This document shows positions 32,878 to 42,199 of a stretch of DNA of 64,000 nt, piece by piece; position 1 is the first letter of the stretch; each line of letters opens with the position of its first letter. Below the pieces are notes generated by a model. It was not told the origin of the DNA. It did not search any database and saw only the letters and a list, made by a program, of their open reading frames with translations. Origin of the DNA: Septoria linicola (taxonomy: Eukaryota > Ascomycota > Dothideomycetes > Mycosphaerellales > Mycosphaerellaceae); contig CP099429.1 of NCBI GenBank assembly GCA_024114885.1, forward strand, positions 620,001-684,000. Reading direction: 5' to 3'. The position numbers were made by a program, and so were the translations under genes.

Positions 32878-33142
32878 ATCGGCTCGAGCTTGATCCGCAA
32901 AATCATTTGTGCTGTTATCAAGTCCAGATCAGAGACCCTTCATGAAGATTGGGTGTAGTACTCGGCCACTCACATAGGACACGAAGTCTCAAGATCTGGA
33001 TGCAGGTTGGGCCAAGCAAATTACGTAAGCAACTCGTGGCTCCTCAGCACTTACTGTACCAATCACCATCATCAGACCTTCGAGGTGATACATGCGGTAA
33101 GCTTGTCTTTTCGCATTCGTCGAGGAGATGTCCAGATGAAGC
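32878..33142. promoter_or_regulatory. Divergent promoter DOP1 / MON1
   Basis: Only 265 bases separate the two start codons on opposite strands, so the two trafficking genes must share upstream DNA. No specific site is recognised. Confidence 0.5.
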
Positions 33143-35083
33143 ATGCCTGAAGATGATGCTGCCGCGCCGGAAAGAGCCCAGGTGAGCGACAGCACGCCTG
33201 CCCATTCCAAGGATCATGATGGCGGCAACGAGAGGAGCGAAGATGCTGTCAGTGCAGAGGGTACTGCAACGCCCACTACAGAGCTTGCCGTGTCGCAGGA
33301 GTTGACACCACCTCCTCTACCGCCAAGGCTATATTCTCAGACTGCCACACTCCGGCTGTCCAAGAAAGCGTCGCGTCCTCAGCTCCTCTCAAGCCCGACG
33401 ACAGCATTGTCATCTACCAATGTCCATACTCAGACACGTGCGGGCGGGAACAGCAGTCCAAAATCGTCACCTGTCAGCAAAGCAGTCTCCAGGAAACACA
33501 GCTTCACGCACTTTGGCCGGTTCGTAAGCAACAATAACAGTGATGGCGACGATTCAGCCAGCATCAAAAGCTACATACCATCGCTGGATGCGCGGCTCGA
33601 CAACGAAAGCATCCTTGGTGACGTGATCGCCGATGGAGATGGCCCGGCTGGAAAAGCTATCAGTGCCCAAGTTGAGAAAGATAATCCGTTCGAGACCGTC
33701 ACGCTTGAAGACGAACTTCTCGAGGAGCAGATCGAGCAGGAATTTGACGATGTACAGCTGACCGCGGGTAAAGACGACACAGAAGATGACCTCCTAACCC
33801 TGTGGAAAGCCAAGCTCAAGCAATTCTTCATTCTGTCCGCGTCTGGAAAGCCTATCTACAGTCGACATGGCGACGATAGAATGATCAGCCACCATGTGGG
33901 CGTGGCCCAAACACTGATCTCATTCTACCAAGATCAGAAAGATCCTCTCAAGTCATTCACGGCCGGAGATTCTCGGTTCGTCATGCTTTCCAAAGGACCA
34001 CTGAATCTCGTGGCGATTAGTCGTCTGCCAGAGAGTGAGTCTCAGCTCAGAACACAGCTCGAGTCGCTGTACATGCAGATATTGTCTACATTGACACTGC
34101 CCAGTATGGAGCGAATGTTTTCGAATCGACCTTCCACAGACCTCCGCCGGCCGCTGCAAGGAACAGATGTGCTGCTCGATGGGCTTGCTGACGGGTTTAC
34201 TCGGGGATCTCCATCAACCTTGCTCTCCGCATTGGAGTGTCTGAGGCTGCGAAAGACGCATAGAAGGGCTATCAATGACACTTTGCTCAAAGTCCGATCA
34301 CCCAACCTTCTGTATGGTCTCATCGTAGCAGCGGGTCGCCTGGTCAGTGTCGTACGCCCCAAGAAACACTCTTTGCACCCAGGCGATCTCCACCTGATCT
34401 TCAACATGCTGTTTGAAGCCGGCAGTGTCAAAGCCAATGGTGGCGAGAACTGGATACCGTTGTGCTTACCCGGCTTTAACAATACCGGCTTTCTCTACAT
34501 GTATGTCAGCTTCTTCTCCGCCTCGGAAGGCAAGACAGAGGTAGTCGAGGAGCGTGTCTCAGGTTCGGAGAAGGACGATGAGCTTGCGATCGTGCTCATC
34601 AGCGCCAACAAGGAAGCGTTCTTCGAACTACACAAGATGCGTGATGACCTCGTCTCGGAGCTCGAATCGAGCGGAAGCATGAGCAACATTAAGACGGCGA
34701 TCAGGAAGGGCCATGCGACATGCTCCGAGATTGTCCCTGGGACATCTCTTCGCCATTTCCTATACAAGAGTCGAGGAAATGTGCAATTCGTGATGCCTTC
34801 ATTCGAGCCTTACTTTACCGGACTCATGGGACGCAGAAAACTCGTGTCACTGTATGCTCAGCTACAAGAGGCTTTGCACTCCCGTACCGCGAGGCTGAAA
34901 GTACAACACAGCATTTCTGCAGACTCGACATCTTTGGCTTGGGAAACGCCTCTGTTTGAGCTGTATTGTGTTGCCGGGCCGCAGACCTCACGAGCTGCGC
35001 TGGTACAGGGTGCAAACAGAGTTGTGCGGTGGATTAGAAGGGAGGAGGAAAGAGTATTCATTATCGGTGGCGCGGTGTTTTAG
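33143..35083 (+). CDS. MON1: Vacuolar fusion protein Mon1
   Basis: Single exon of 646 residues. The first 215 residues are Ser/Pro/acid-rich and presumably flexible. Three longin-like modules follow, starting near residue 216 with LWKAKLKQFFILSASGKPIY and including FVMLSKGPLNLVAISRLPES. The second includes LLYGLIVAAGRLVSVVRPKK with FNNTGFLYMYVSFF. The third includes NVQFVMPSFEPYFTGLMGRR. Mon1 pairs with Ccz1 as the guanine-exchange factor that loads Rab7/Ypt7 on late endosomes, autophagosomes and vacuoles. It has the usual length for a filamentous ascomycete Mon1, and Ccz1 is not in the window. It ends 132 bases before the end of the convergent GST gene. Confidence 0.96.
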   Translation: MPEDDAAAPERAQVSDSTPAHSKDHDGGNERSEDAVSAEGTATPTTELAVSQELTPPPLPPRLYSQTATLRLSKKASRPQLLSSPTTALSSTNVHTQTRAGGNSSPKSSPVSKAVSRKHSFTHFGRFVSNNNSDGDDSASIKSYIPSLDARLDNESILGDVIADGDGPAGKAISAQVEKDNPFETVTLEDELLEEQIEQEFDDVQLTAGKDDTEDDLLTLWKAKLKQFFILSASGKPIYSRHGDDRMISHHVGVAQTLISFYQDQKDPLKSFTAGDSRFVMLSKGPLNLVAISRLPESESQLRTQLESLYMQILSTLTLPSMERMFSNRPSTDLRRPLQGTDVLLDGLADGFTRGSPSTLLSALECLRLRKTHRRAINDTLLKVRSPNLLYGLIVAAGRLVSVVRPKKHSLHPGDLHLIFNMLFEAGSVKANGGENWIPLCLPGFNNTGFLYMYVSFFSASEGKTEVVEERVSGSEKDDELAIVLISANKEAFFELHKMRDDLVSELESSGSMSNIKTAIRKGHATCSEIVPGTSLRHFLYKSRGNVQFVMPSFEPYFTGLMGRRKLVSLYAQLQEALHSRTARLKVQHSISADSTSLAWETPLFELYCVAGPQTSRAALVQGANRVVRWIRREEERVFIIGGAVF

Positions 35084-35215
35084 GATGGCGCCGACGCCAC
35101 TGGTAAGCCGGACTCTGGCAAGAGTGCATTGAAGATGCTATTTTGAACATCATATCGCCATCGGCAAAGAGATAGCTGGACTACAGTAATACAATCCAAA
35201 CACAACTTCCTCAAA

Positions 35216-36084
35216 TCAAGGCACCCCTCTTCCCTTCCTCGTCGCCTTGGCCAACTCACTCTGCGCTTTATCATCCGCATACCTCTGATAAATCGGCAAA
35301 TAGTGCTCCCTCTCACTCGTCGTATCCCTGATACTCGGCCTCTCCTCCAACGCCCTCAACCACACCCTCAACCTCTTCCACACCGCCCCATCCCGCCCGT
35401 CCTCCGGGATCCTCAACCCCCCTTTAAACTCATCAAAAACCCACAGTCTCACAATCCACGGCGCAATCACAAAATCAATCAAACTCGGCTCCTCCCCCAA
35501 AAAGAACGGCCCCTCTGGATCCAACTCCTTCGCCAACTCCTTCACCTTCTCCAAAAACTCCCCTCTCACCTCCTCCAACCCTGTCTTATCACTCATCGGC
35601 TGAAACTGCAAAAAGCGATGAAAAGCAGGGATTATCCGACTCGTGGTGAAATCTGTCCAGATCCGCGTTCGCGCGCGTTCGTAAGGGTCTTGAGGGAGTA
35701 AATGTGGGCCGTGGTTAGGGTAAGCATCTTCGAGGAATTCGCAAATTACTGTGGATTCGAAGAGCGGTTTGGAGTCGTATTGAAGGGTGGGGACGAGGCC
35801 GCGGGGGTTGAGGGTGAGGAGGGATTGGGGTTTGTTGTAGGGGTTGACTTCGATGTATTGGTAGGGGATTTTTTTCTCTTCGAGGACGGTCCAGGCGCGT
35901 TGGACGAAGGGGCAGCTTTTGAGGATGAGGTTAGTGTGACCAGGATTTGATAACGTGGGAGGTGATTGGCTTACAACCAGCCGGAGTAGAGCTTTAGTGG
36001 TTGTTCATCTTGATGGGCGTCGACGATGGATTTGGCGGGGCCAGTGGCGACGGGGTGGAGGTCTGCGTCTGGGTGGGAGCTCAT
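35216..36084 (-). CDS. Omega-like glutathione S-transferase
   Basis: Two exons on the minus strand, 35975-36084 and 35216-35915, with a 59-base GTAAGC...AAAAG intron, give 269 residues. The thioredoxin-fold part begins LKLYSGWFCPFVQRAWTVLE. The intron interrupts the codon just before Cys-Pro-Phe, whose Cys is the catalytic residue of omega-type enzymes. NPRGLVPTLQYDSKPLFES supplies the cis-Pro and glutathione-binding Glu-Ser. The helical C-terminal domain has FFLGEEPSLIDFVIAPWIVR with the conserved Asp. Omega-type GSTs carry out thiol transfer and deglutathionylation rather than classic conjugation. The third codon position is unusually C-rich in the 3' half. Confidence 0.92.
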
Positions 36085-36407
36085 CTTGAAATTGTCTCTT
36101 GTCAGGGTTGGCGTGAAGTATGTTGAAATATGCGTTGAGAGAACTTCGACATGGCTACCTGAGATACCAGTTCTATTGTTATATGTATTGACTGATGATG
36201 ATCATGCATGACATGACGTGCTGCCGATCACGGCGGGGTATCACAAACGAAAACATGCCGCCCATGATGCCTGTTGTTGTAAACCGAATGCTGCGACAAA
36301 ACCTCCCAGAAGAGCTTGAACCACTCTTTCTGCCATACGCCATATGCTCCATGCTTTCTGTGACTTTTACCAGTCTGCTCGTTACTTCGTGAGATCCCAT
36401 CCCAGCC
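36085..36407. other. Intergenic
   Basis: About 320 bases: promoter of the GST gene and 3' flank of the SPX-RING gene. No feature is seen. Confidence 0.4.
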
Positions 36408-37859
36408 TCACATGACGGAACAGCTTGGCTTGACGAACTCTTCGCCATAATCTCTAACCAGCTGCGCCCTCTCGTTCTCTTTTTGTCTCTTCTTGACTTC
36501 CATCGGGAAGTACTTTTCCAGGAACTCCATCGTTTCGAAGTCGATGTTCGCGCCATTTGCCTTCAGTACACTCTCGGTATTGCACATCGGGCAGCGTTTC
36601 ATGTCCTGGTCTTGCAGTTTGATAATGCACCGAATGCAGAAGACGGATCGACAGCAGCCTAGGTTGACAGGCCTCCACGCCATGCCGTAGCACACGGGAC
36701 AGATCCAGTCGTCGAGCTGTGGCACGATCGCGAGAACTTTCGAACCGATTTCTGCGTGCATGTCTCGGGCTATGCTGTCTGCAAAGCCACCAGCTGATGA
36801 CTTTGTCGTAATCGCAGGATACTTGACGGCCAAGTTTGATATGAATTGGTTGCCTTCAATGTGTGTTCGCTTATTGAATTTCTTCAAAATCTTCGCCATT
36901 GCCCTGCTGTTCATCTCTTGGAAGTGCATGATGCTCAGGATGTGCAGATTGAGATCGAGAAATCGTCGTGCTGCTTCTTTTGCTTGTGGCGTCTTCATCT
37001 TTTCTAAGAGTCCTGTTTCCCGTAACTGTTTATCGTAGTTCTCCAGATTGGCTCGTGCTTCCTTGTAAGTTAAGGCTCCACGCCGGCGCTCGGTCTCGGT
37101 GTAGAAGATGGGTGTTTCAAGATAGAGTCTGAACATTTCTCGCCAGAAGTAAAGATCCCGATATGACATGCCTCGCTTTGCTTCGTATCCCTCGCGCACT
37201 GGTTGAACCACATTCTCGACCGCCTCGCCAAGATCGAGAATCTCCTCTTCAAGGTTTTGCGTCTCCGAGTCGCGCAATGAGTCAAGTTCCATGAGCTTTG
37301 GTTCGAGCATTTCGAAGAAGGCCTTCGCTGAAGACAGAGGGACTGTCACCCACTTCGCATCTGAACTTCTCTCCGGCGACTGGTCTTCACGCCCATTCTG
37401 TGGGTCATCGGGCGACGTGACGGAGTCGCGCACGGCGTGTGTATTTCCATGTTCGGCAATGTGCTCCTGGCGACGATTGACGACCATCTCATGCCTTGCC
37501 AATCTTTGCAGTGACTCCTTCGTCTCCGGAGCCAACTTCGCATCCAAAGGCGTGCCCGTCTTGCCATCTACCAGAATGCGCAACTGAGGCGTGAACTCCT
37601 CTGGGATGCTTTGCAGTCCTGGTCGTGAGCCTGCGAAGTAGTCCTTGACTTCGGTCTTCTGTGGTCCTGGTGTTGCGCCATGTAGCACCAGTTCATTGAG
37701 ACTGACCAGTGTCTGTCGGTCCAGCCCCAGTTCTTCCAGCTCGCGATGCACCTTCTTGATGGCCTTTTTCAAGTTCTTGTACTCGATTGCCTTGGCGACC
37801 CATTCCTGCGGGAAGCCATCGTTGGCCAGAGCCGTCTCATATTCGTGTCCGAACTTCAT
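36408..37859 (-). CDS. SPX-RING protein with C-terminal CaaX box
   Basis: Single exon of 483 residues. The SPX domain starts at Met1 (MKFGHEYETALANDGFPQEW) with the lysine-rich segment EYKNLKKAIKKVHRELEEL, which forms the inositol-pyrophosphate pocket in the family. It is completed by LNLHILSIMHFQEMNSRAMA and KILKKFNKRTHIEGN after a long insert. A RING-like finger lies at about residues 390-430 (CPVCYGMAW...LGCCRSVFCIRC...CPMC). The usual His ligand position is Ser here, with an extra adjacent Cys. The protein ends KPSCSVM, a CaaX box of farnesyl type. It resembles the fungal RING-14 group and plant NLA, which couple phosphate status to ubiquitination. Prenylation and ligase activity are inferred, not shown. 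Confidence 0.92.
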   Translation of the reverse strand: MKFGHEYETALANDGFPQEWVAKAIEYKNLKKAIKKVHRELEELGLDRQTLVSLNELVLHGATPGPQKTEVKDYFAGSRPGLQSIPEEFTPQLRILVDGKTGTPLDAKLAPETKESLQRLARHEMVVNRRQEHIAEHGNTHAVRDSVTSPDDPQNGREDQSPERSSDAKWVTVPLSSAKAFFEMLEPKLMELDSLRDSETQNLEEEILDLGEAVENVVQPVREGYEAKRGMSYRDLYFWREMFRLYLETPIFYTETERRRGALTYKEARANLENYDKQLRETGLLEKMKTPQAKEAARRFLDLNLHILSIMHFQEMNSRAMAKILKKFNKRTHIEGNQFISNLAVKYPAITTKSSAGGFADSIARDMHAEIGSKVLAIVPQLDDWICPVCYGMAWRPVNLGCCRSVFCIRCIIKLQDQDMKRCPMCNTESVLKANGANIDFETMEFLEKYFPMEVKKRQKENERAQLVRDYGEEFVKPSCSVM

Positions 37860-38662
37860 CGTGGTGGGCGTGTGGTGAGCATGGGTTGGTGTTGTTCACA
37901 GGGCGACGGTGTGGTGTGAGAGGCCGGGAGTTGTGGTGGAGGTGGGTGGAGTCAGTGTGGAACAGACGCAGGACATGCAGCCCGGAAGAGGGCAGCGCAG
38001 CGCATATGTGAGTCGGAGAAAAAGTGCGGCGCCATCGAGAAGGGAAGAGAAGAGGAAAGCAACCAACCAACCTCTGCGGCTTCTGACATGACGCTACACC
38101 TGTCATGGCTGATCCGAATCCTCGCCGGCCGCTATTGTGTGGAGGAAGACAAGTCTCGTGCCTTCGACTAATGCAGCGACGAATGAGCGTTGGAGGCTGC
38201 ACAACATGCAGCGAATTTGACGCCAAATGGAGGCGTCTGGTCGCAAAAGGACAGAGTTAGAACTAGAGGTACCGTACTGTCCAGGATCGGCGCCAACCAG
38301 TTCGATGGCCAAAATGCTTGTCTTGACATGCGCACGACTCTCGCCTATTCTTCGCCGGCTACTCCGACGTGCTGAATGCGTCTTGGAGTATGGCGGTAGT
38401 CCTCTGTATACAAGCTGATATCGTACAATGCGGTCGATTCATCTCAAGCGGTGTGATCGCACGTGGGCCAATGTAGAGAGCCTATTCCGTGAGTTCCATG
38501 TGGCGAAACCTTCGGATCGCAATCTTGACGAATGAGAAGAGCAGGCTTCACCATCCACGCTGTTCTTCCCGCGTCCAGGCACGGAACTTCGAGCAAACGC
38601 CAACGACTGACCTGCTGACTCGCTTCAAAGCACGCTGCCAACCCTGCCGGTCTCGCTTCACG
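37860..38662. other. Divergent intergenic region SPX-RING / Jjj1
   Basis: About 800 bases. The Jjj1 frame is open upstream to 38489 and could add an N-terminal extension ([13 protein letters not shown]...) of 58 residues. I prefer the start at 38663, next to the J domain. No other feature is recognised. Confidence 0.45.
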
Positions 38663-40441
38663 ATGGGTCAAAGTCAGTCGTCTGCTGGTGATGGGAGCAG
38701 AGGTGCCGCAGCTGCAGCTATACAAGCCAAGACTTCATATTATGAGCTCCTCAGTGTAGAGCGATCGGCCACAGAGGACGAGATCAAGAAAGCTTACAGG
38801 AAGAAAGCACTTGAGCTTCACCCTGACAGAAATTACGGCAATGTCGAGAATGCGACCAAGCTCTTCGCTGAAATTCAGTCGGCCTACGAAGTGTTGTCTG
38901 ACCCGCAAGAGCGAGCGTGGTACGACAGCCATGAATCTGCAATTTTGCAGGGACAAGATCCTCAAGATCAGGGGACTGTGCCGACATATCAAAACGTGAA
39001 GATTACAACTGCAAACGACATCAACAACATTGTCGGCAAATTTAATAGAAATGTCGAATTCTCTGACTCACCATCGGGCTTCTTTGGCTTCCTGAGAGAG
39101 ACCTTTGACCACCTCGCTCAAGAAGAGGATATTGCTGGCCAGATGGAAGACATCGATAACCCCGAGTATCCTACATTTGGCCACAGAGATGATGACTACC
39201 CTGACGTGGTCAAGAAGTTCTACGCTGCCTGGTCTGGCTTTGCCACTGTCAAATCCTACTCGTGGTGTGACAGATGGCGACTCTCAGACGCACCAGATCG
39301 CTTCATTCGGCGGAAAATGGAGCAGGAGAACGCCAAGTGCCGCAAGGACGGTCGAGATGAATTCAATGAAGCTGTTCGTACTTTGGTCCAATTCATCAAG
39401 AAGCGAGATCCTCGTGTCATAGTAGACACACGAACAGAAGAAGAACGCAGCAAAGCGCTACGTGACGCAGCGGATTCCCAGCGACGGCGAGCAATGGAAG
39501 CTAATGCTGCGAAAATGAGCGAAGCCGTGCCAGAGTGGACGAAGTCGAGAGAGCCAGACGAGCACGCGGAGCTGGAAGGCACTTTCGACAGTGATACTGA
39601 AGAGGAGGAAGTGTTTGAGTGCGTAGCGTGTAACAAGATCTTCAAGAGTGAGAAGCAGATGGATGCTCATGAGAAGAGCAAGAAGCATCAAAAGGCGATC
39701 AAGGATCTTCAGAGAAGGATGAGAAAGCAAGATGCTAGTCTGAACCTAAATGGAAGTGGTGCTACGAGTGGTGCTGCCACTCCAGATGTAGACGAGGATG
39801 AAGAGGAAGTGCTGGATGATCTGGCAGCTGAGGTCGAAGACCATCAAGCACAAGCAGACATCGATGACGAGCTGAGCGACGGCGATATCGAGGAAGACGA
39901 ACTTACGAAGGACGACAGCGTCAGCGATACAGATGAAGATTCACCCCACGACAAAAATTCAGGAGCCCCGGTATCACAATTTCCAGCCGAAGATACCTCA
40001 ACCCCTGCCGATTCAGGTGACGAAGACGAAGACTACGCTCCCCGCTCCACAGTCGAAGCACGCATCGCCAGCACCACCCTCTCAGATCCCTCCCTTCCCA
40101 GCACAACCCCAGCGGCGTCCATTCCCAGCGACAACGACATTGATACCACCAAAGACGCCAACGACGATGACGACTGGTCCTCCCAACCCAAAAAGAAACT
40201 CGGCGCAGCAGCAAAGAAACGCGCCAAGAAAGCTGCTGCTGCTACTACTCCTTCTACAGAAAAATCCGACGCTACCACTGTAGGAGGAAGCGCAGAACAT
40301 CAATGTTCGGGATGTAGTGCGGAGTTTGTGTCCAAAACGAAACTGTTTGAGCATTTGAAGGCGAATCCGAAACATGCGGCGCTGAAAAGTGTGACAAGTG
40401 GGAGTGGAGGGGCGAAGGGAAAGAAGAAGGGGAGGAAGTAG
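38663..40441 (+). CDS. JJJ1: Jjj1-like J-domain and zinc-finger protein
   Basis: Single exon of 592 residues from MGQSQSS. The J domain spans about residues 25-92 ([20 protein letters not shown]), with the HPD motif at 53-55. A segment typical of Jjj1/DNAJC21 follows ([20 protein letters not shown]). A U1-like C2H2 finger lies near 318-342 ([20 protein letters not shown]), then a long acidic stretch. A second finger lies near 545-570 ([20 protein letters not shown]), then a Lys/Gly tail. Yeast Jjj1 stimulates Ssa ATPase and works with Rei1 to release Arx1 from cytosolic pre-60S ribosomes. Both fingers have intact ligands. The antisense strand carries long open frames caused by composition. 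Confidence 0.93.
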   Translation: MGQSQSSAGDGSRGAAAAAIQAKTSYYELLSVERSATEDEIKKAYRKKALELHPDRNYGNVENATKLFAEIQSAYEVLSDPQERAWYDSHESAILQGQDPQDQGTVPTYQNVKITTANDINNIVGKFNRNVEFSDSPSGFFGFLRETFDHLAQEEDIAGQMEDIDNPEYPTFGHRDDDYPDVVKKFYAAWSGFATVKSYSWCDRWRLSDAPDRFIRRKMEQENAKCRKDGRDEFNEAVRTLVQFIKKRDPRVIVDTRTEEERSKALRDAADSQRRRAMEANAAKMSEAVPEWTKSREPDEHAELEGTFDSDTEEEEVFECVACNKIFKSEKQMDAHEKSKKHQKAIKDLQRRMRKQDASLNLNGSGATSGAATPDVDEDEEEVLDDLAAEVEDHQAQADIDDELSDGDIEEDELTKDDSVSDTDEDSPHDKNSGAPVSQFPAEDTSTPADSGDEDEDYAPRSTVEARIASTTLSDPSLPSTTPAASIPSDNDIDTTKDANDDDDWSSQPKKKLGAAAKKRAKKAAAATTPSTEKSDATTVGGSAEHQCSGCSAEFVSKTKLFEHLKANPKHAALKSVTSGSGGAKGKKKGRK

Positions 40442-40656
40442 GAAGTAGGAAGTGATCGTGGGGAGTTGAATGGGATGCATGCATAGCGGAGGGGGCTTGG
40501 GAAAAAAATTGAGGATGGTCGTTGTAAAGATACCCCGGTTTTGATACTTGCTGCATTGCTGGAGAAGCGGGATAGAGGGTCAGCAAGAATGATCAAAGTA
40601 GAGACGAACGATAGTAGAAGTTTATCATTGTGACTCTGCTCGTAGCCTTTCCAGCT
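40442..40656. other. Convergent 3' region
   Basis: 215 bases, including a short A run near 40501-40508. Probably 3' UTRs. Confidence 0.35.
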
Positions 40657-40980
40657 TCAGTACCTCGCAAAACGCATGTGCCTGGTCGAACACGCTGTGG
40701 AGTATAGTATTACTTCAATCACTACGTACTGACGTCTTTGCAGTGCAATGGCCACAAAGCTATTTGTGCTCGTCTGCATATTGGTCAAGGTGATGACTCT
40801 TGGATGCTTGGGCATCTGAATCGTGGCTACCGTGCCAAATGGTGTTGGTGATTCGAGCGCATTGTCGAAAAGTACTGAACAACCCTCCACATTACGTTTC
40901 GCGACCGTCAACCAATGTTCGCCGAACCTGAGCAGGACATGTCCAGAAGCACCTGCGTCGTCGTCGTTTGCATCTGTCAT
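40657..40980 (-). CDS. Small hypothetical protein
   Basis: Single frame of 107 codons with an ATG start (MTDANDDDAGASG). The early segment HVLLRFGEHWLTVAKRNVEG faintly recalls the first strands of a BTB domain, but the protein is too short and the resemblance too weak to name it. It may be a BTB-derived remnant or not a gene. Confidence 0.35.
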   Translation of the reverse strand: MTDANDDDAGASGHVLLRFGEHWLTVAKRNVEGCSVLFDNALESPTPFGTVATIQMPKHPRVITLTNMQTSTNSFVAIALQRRQYVVIEVILYSTACSTRHMRFARY

Positions 40981-41528
40981 GTTGTGCCTGTTGTATGCCG
41001 CCGAATGCGAGGGGTGAAGTGCGTGAAACGGAGCAAATTTGTGTCAAGATCAGCGTGCTCAGCACACCGAGCATTTGATGAGACCTAAATTAGCGCGCAT
41101 GTGAAGTGCATGTGAGCTGCATGTGAAGCGTTGACTTCGCATGAACGCATTCGGAACCGTTGAGTGATACGATATCAGCCTCCAGTAGTAGCGCGAGAAC
41201 GGTATGGTCTACTCATAGTGCGGTAACCTCGCCATGATGATATGTTTACAGTATGATACACGTCGTATCTCCGATGTAGGCCGTCTTCGGCATGCTCGAC
41301 GACAACTCTGCCAGCAGAAGTTTGGTCTAGTCCTGGTCCACCACGTCGTTCCGTGGCTGACCTCGATTGTGGCGGTCTCAATATGCTCATAATGCGGCAA
41401 GCGCTTTCAAACGGCCTCGCAATGGCGAGATGCCGAGCTCTCAGCGACCTCTGGTTTTTCACACATGGCCTTGTATCCGACCAATGCTTCATTCAAGTTC
41501 ATCTTCTCCAATCATTCTGTCTCTTCGC
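40981..41528. other. Intergenic with short GCATGTGA repeats
   Basis: About 550 bases. Three imperfect copies of GCATGTGA lie between 41097 and 41127, followed by the inverted form near 41137. Nothing else is recognised. Confidence 0.4.
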
Positions 41529-41972
41529 TCACTTGAATCTAACCATATTCTTCAACCTCTCGACAAAATTCCCAAACACACTCCTCGTCGGCAGCACAGC
41601 CAGCTCCCTCTCGAGGTTCACGTAATGTTGCGGATTACTCGCAGGCTGCATTAACCTCTGGCCCGGCGGGAACTGCTTTGAGAAGTTGTTTTCGAGCAGC
41701 AGGTACGCAGCATTGACTTCATCGGTCTCGTTGCGAGCATACGTGGAAGTGCTGCCAGAGTTTGTGATGGATTCAGCTGTTACGCCAGCGGGAGGAGCAG
41801 AAGGAGCGGCTTTTAATCGAGGTTCGAGGACGACTTGCTGGAATGTCTTTTCGGGACGAAGAGCGTCTTTGGGCCAGCGGGCGAGGAGGCGTGTGTAGTG
41901 CGAGATGATGGACTGGGTCATGTCAGTGGAAGGTGGCACGGATCTGCATAAGGGACATACTTGACGCGACAT
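41529..41972 (-). CDS. Cbp6/UQCC2-like mitochondrial bc1 assembly factor
   Basis: Two exons on the minus strand, 41961-41972 and 41529-41912, give 131 residues. The start is MSRQSIISHYTRLLARWPKD after splicing. The pattern LLARWPKDALRPEKTFQ, then NAAYLLLENNFSKQFPPGQR and an LMQPASNPQHYVNLEREL block fits the small fungal family of UQCC2/Cbp6-type factors. These assist cytochrome b synthesis and complex III assembly in mitochondria. The first exon encodes only four residues. The 48-base intron (GTATGT...CCCAG) is a multiple of three and has no stop codon, so a retained-intron product is also readable. Assignment to Cbp6 or UQCC2 precisely is by pattern only. Confidence 0.75.
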   Translation of the reverse strand: MSRQVCPLCRSVPPSTDMTQSIISHYTRLLARWPKDALRPEKTFQQVVLEPRLKAAPSAPPAGVTAESITNSGSTSTYARNETDEVNAAYLLLENNFSKQFPPGQRLMQPASNPQHYVNLERELAVLPTRSVFGNFVERLKNMVRFK

Positions 41973-42199
41973 TTTCAAGAATTACAATGTAGTAGAGTGT
42001 GTCAAGAAGGAATATCGAAATAGTTGCACATGTACATATGTTCTAGATGAATATGTCATTGATATGCGGTGATCGACATGGTTTCGCACTCGCTTCGGAC
42101 TTCCGCGTCGCCCGCATTTCCAGATGAATTATTGAGGGAGAGACATGGATCATTATTGTCTGCTTGCGGCGTGTGGACGAGTATCTCTCTAGCTGGAAA
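41973..42199. other. Divergent promoter region
   Basis: 227 bases between the start codons of the bc1 assembly factor and the mitochondrial IF2 gene; the two mitochondrial genes share this DNA. Confidence 0.4.

Noticed and set aside
35300..35701. Plus-strand Pro/His-rich frame opposite the GST gene
   Set aside because: A by-product of the C-rich third positions on the GST strand; the GST motifs are on the minus strand.
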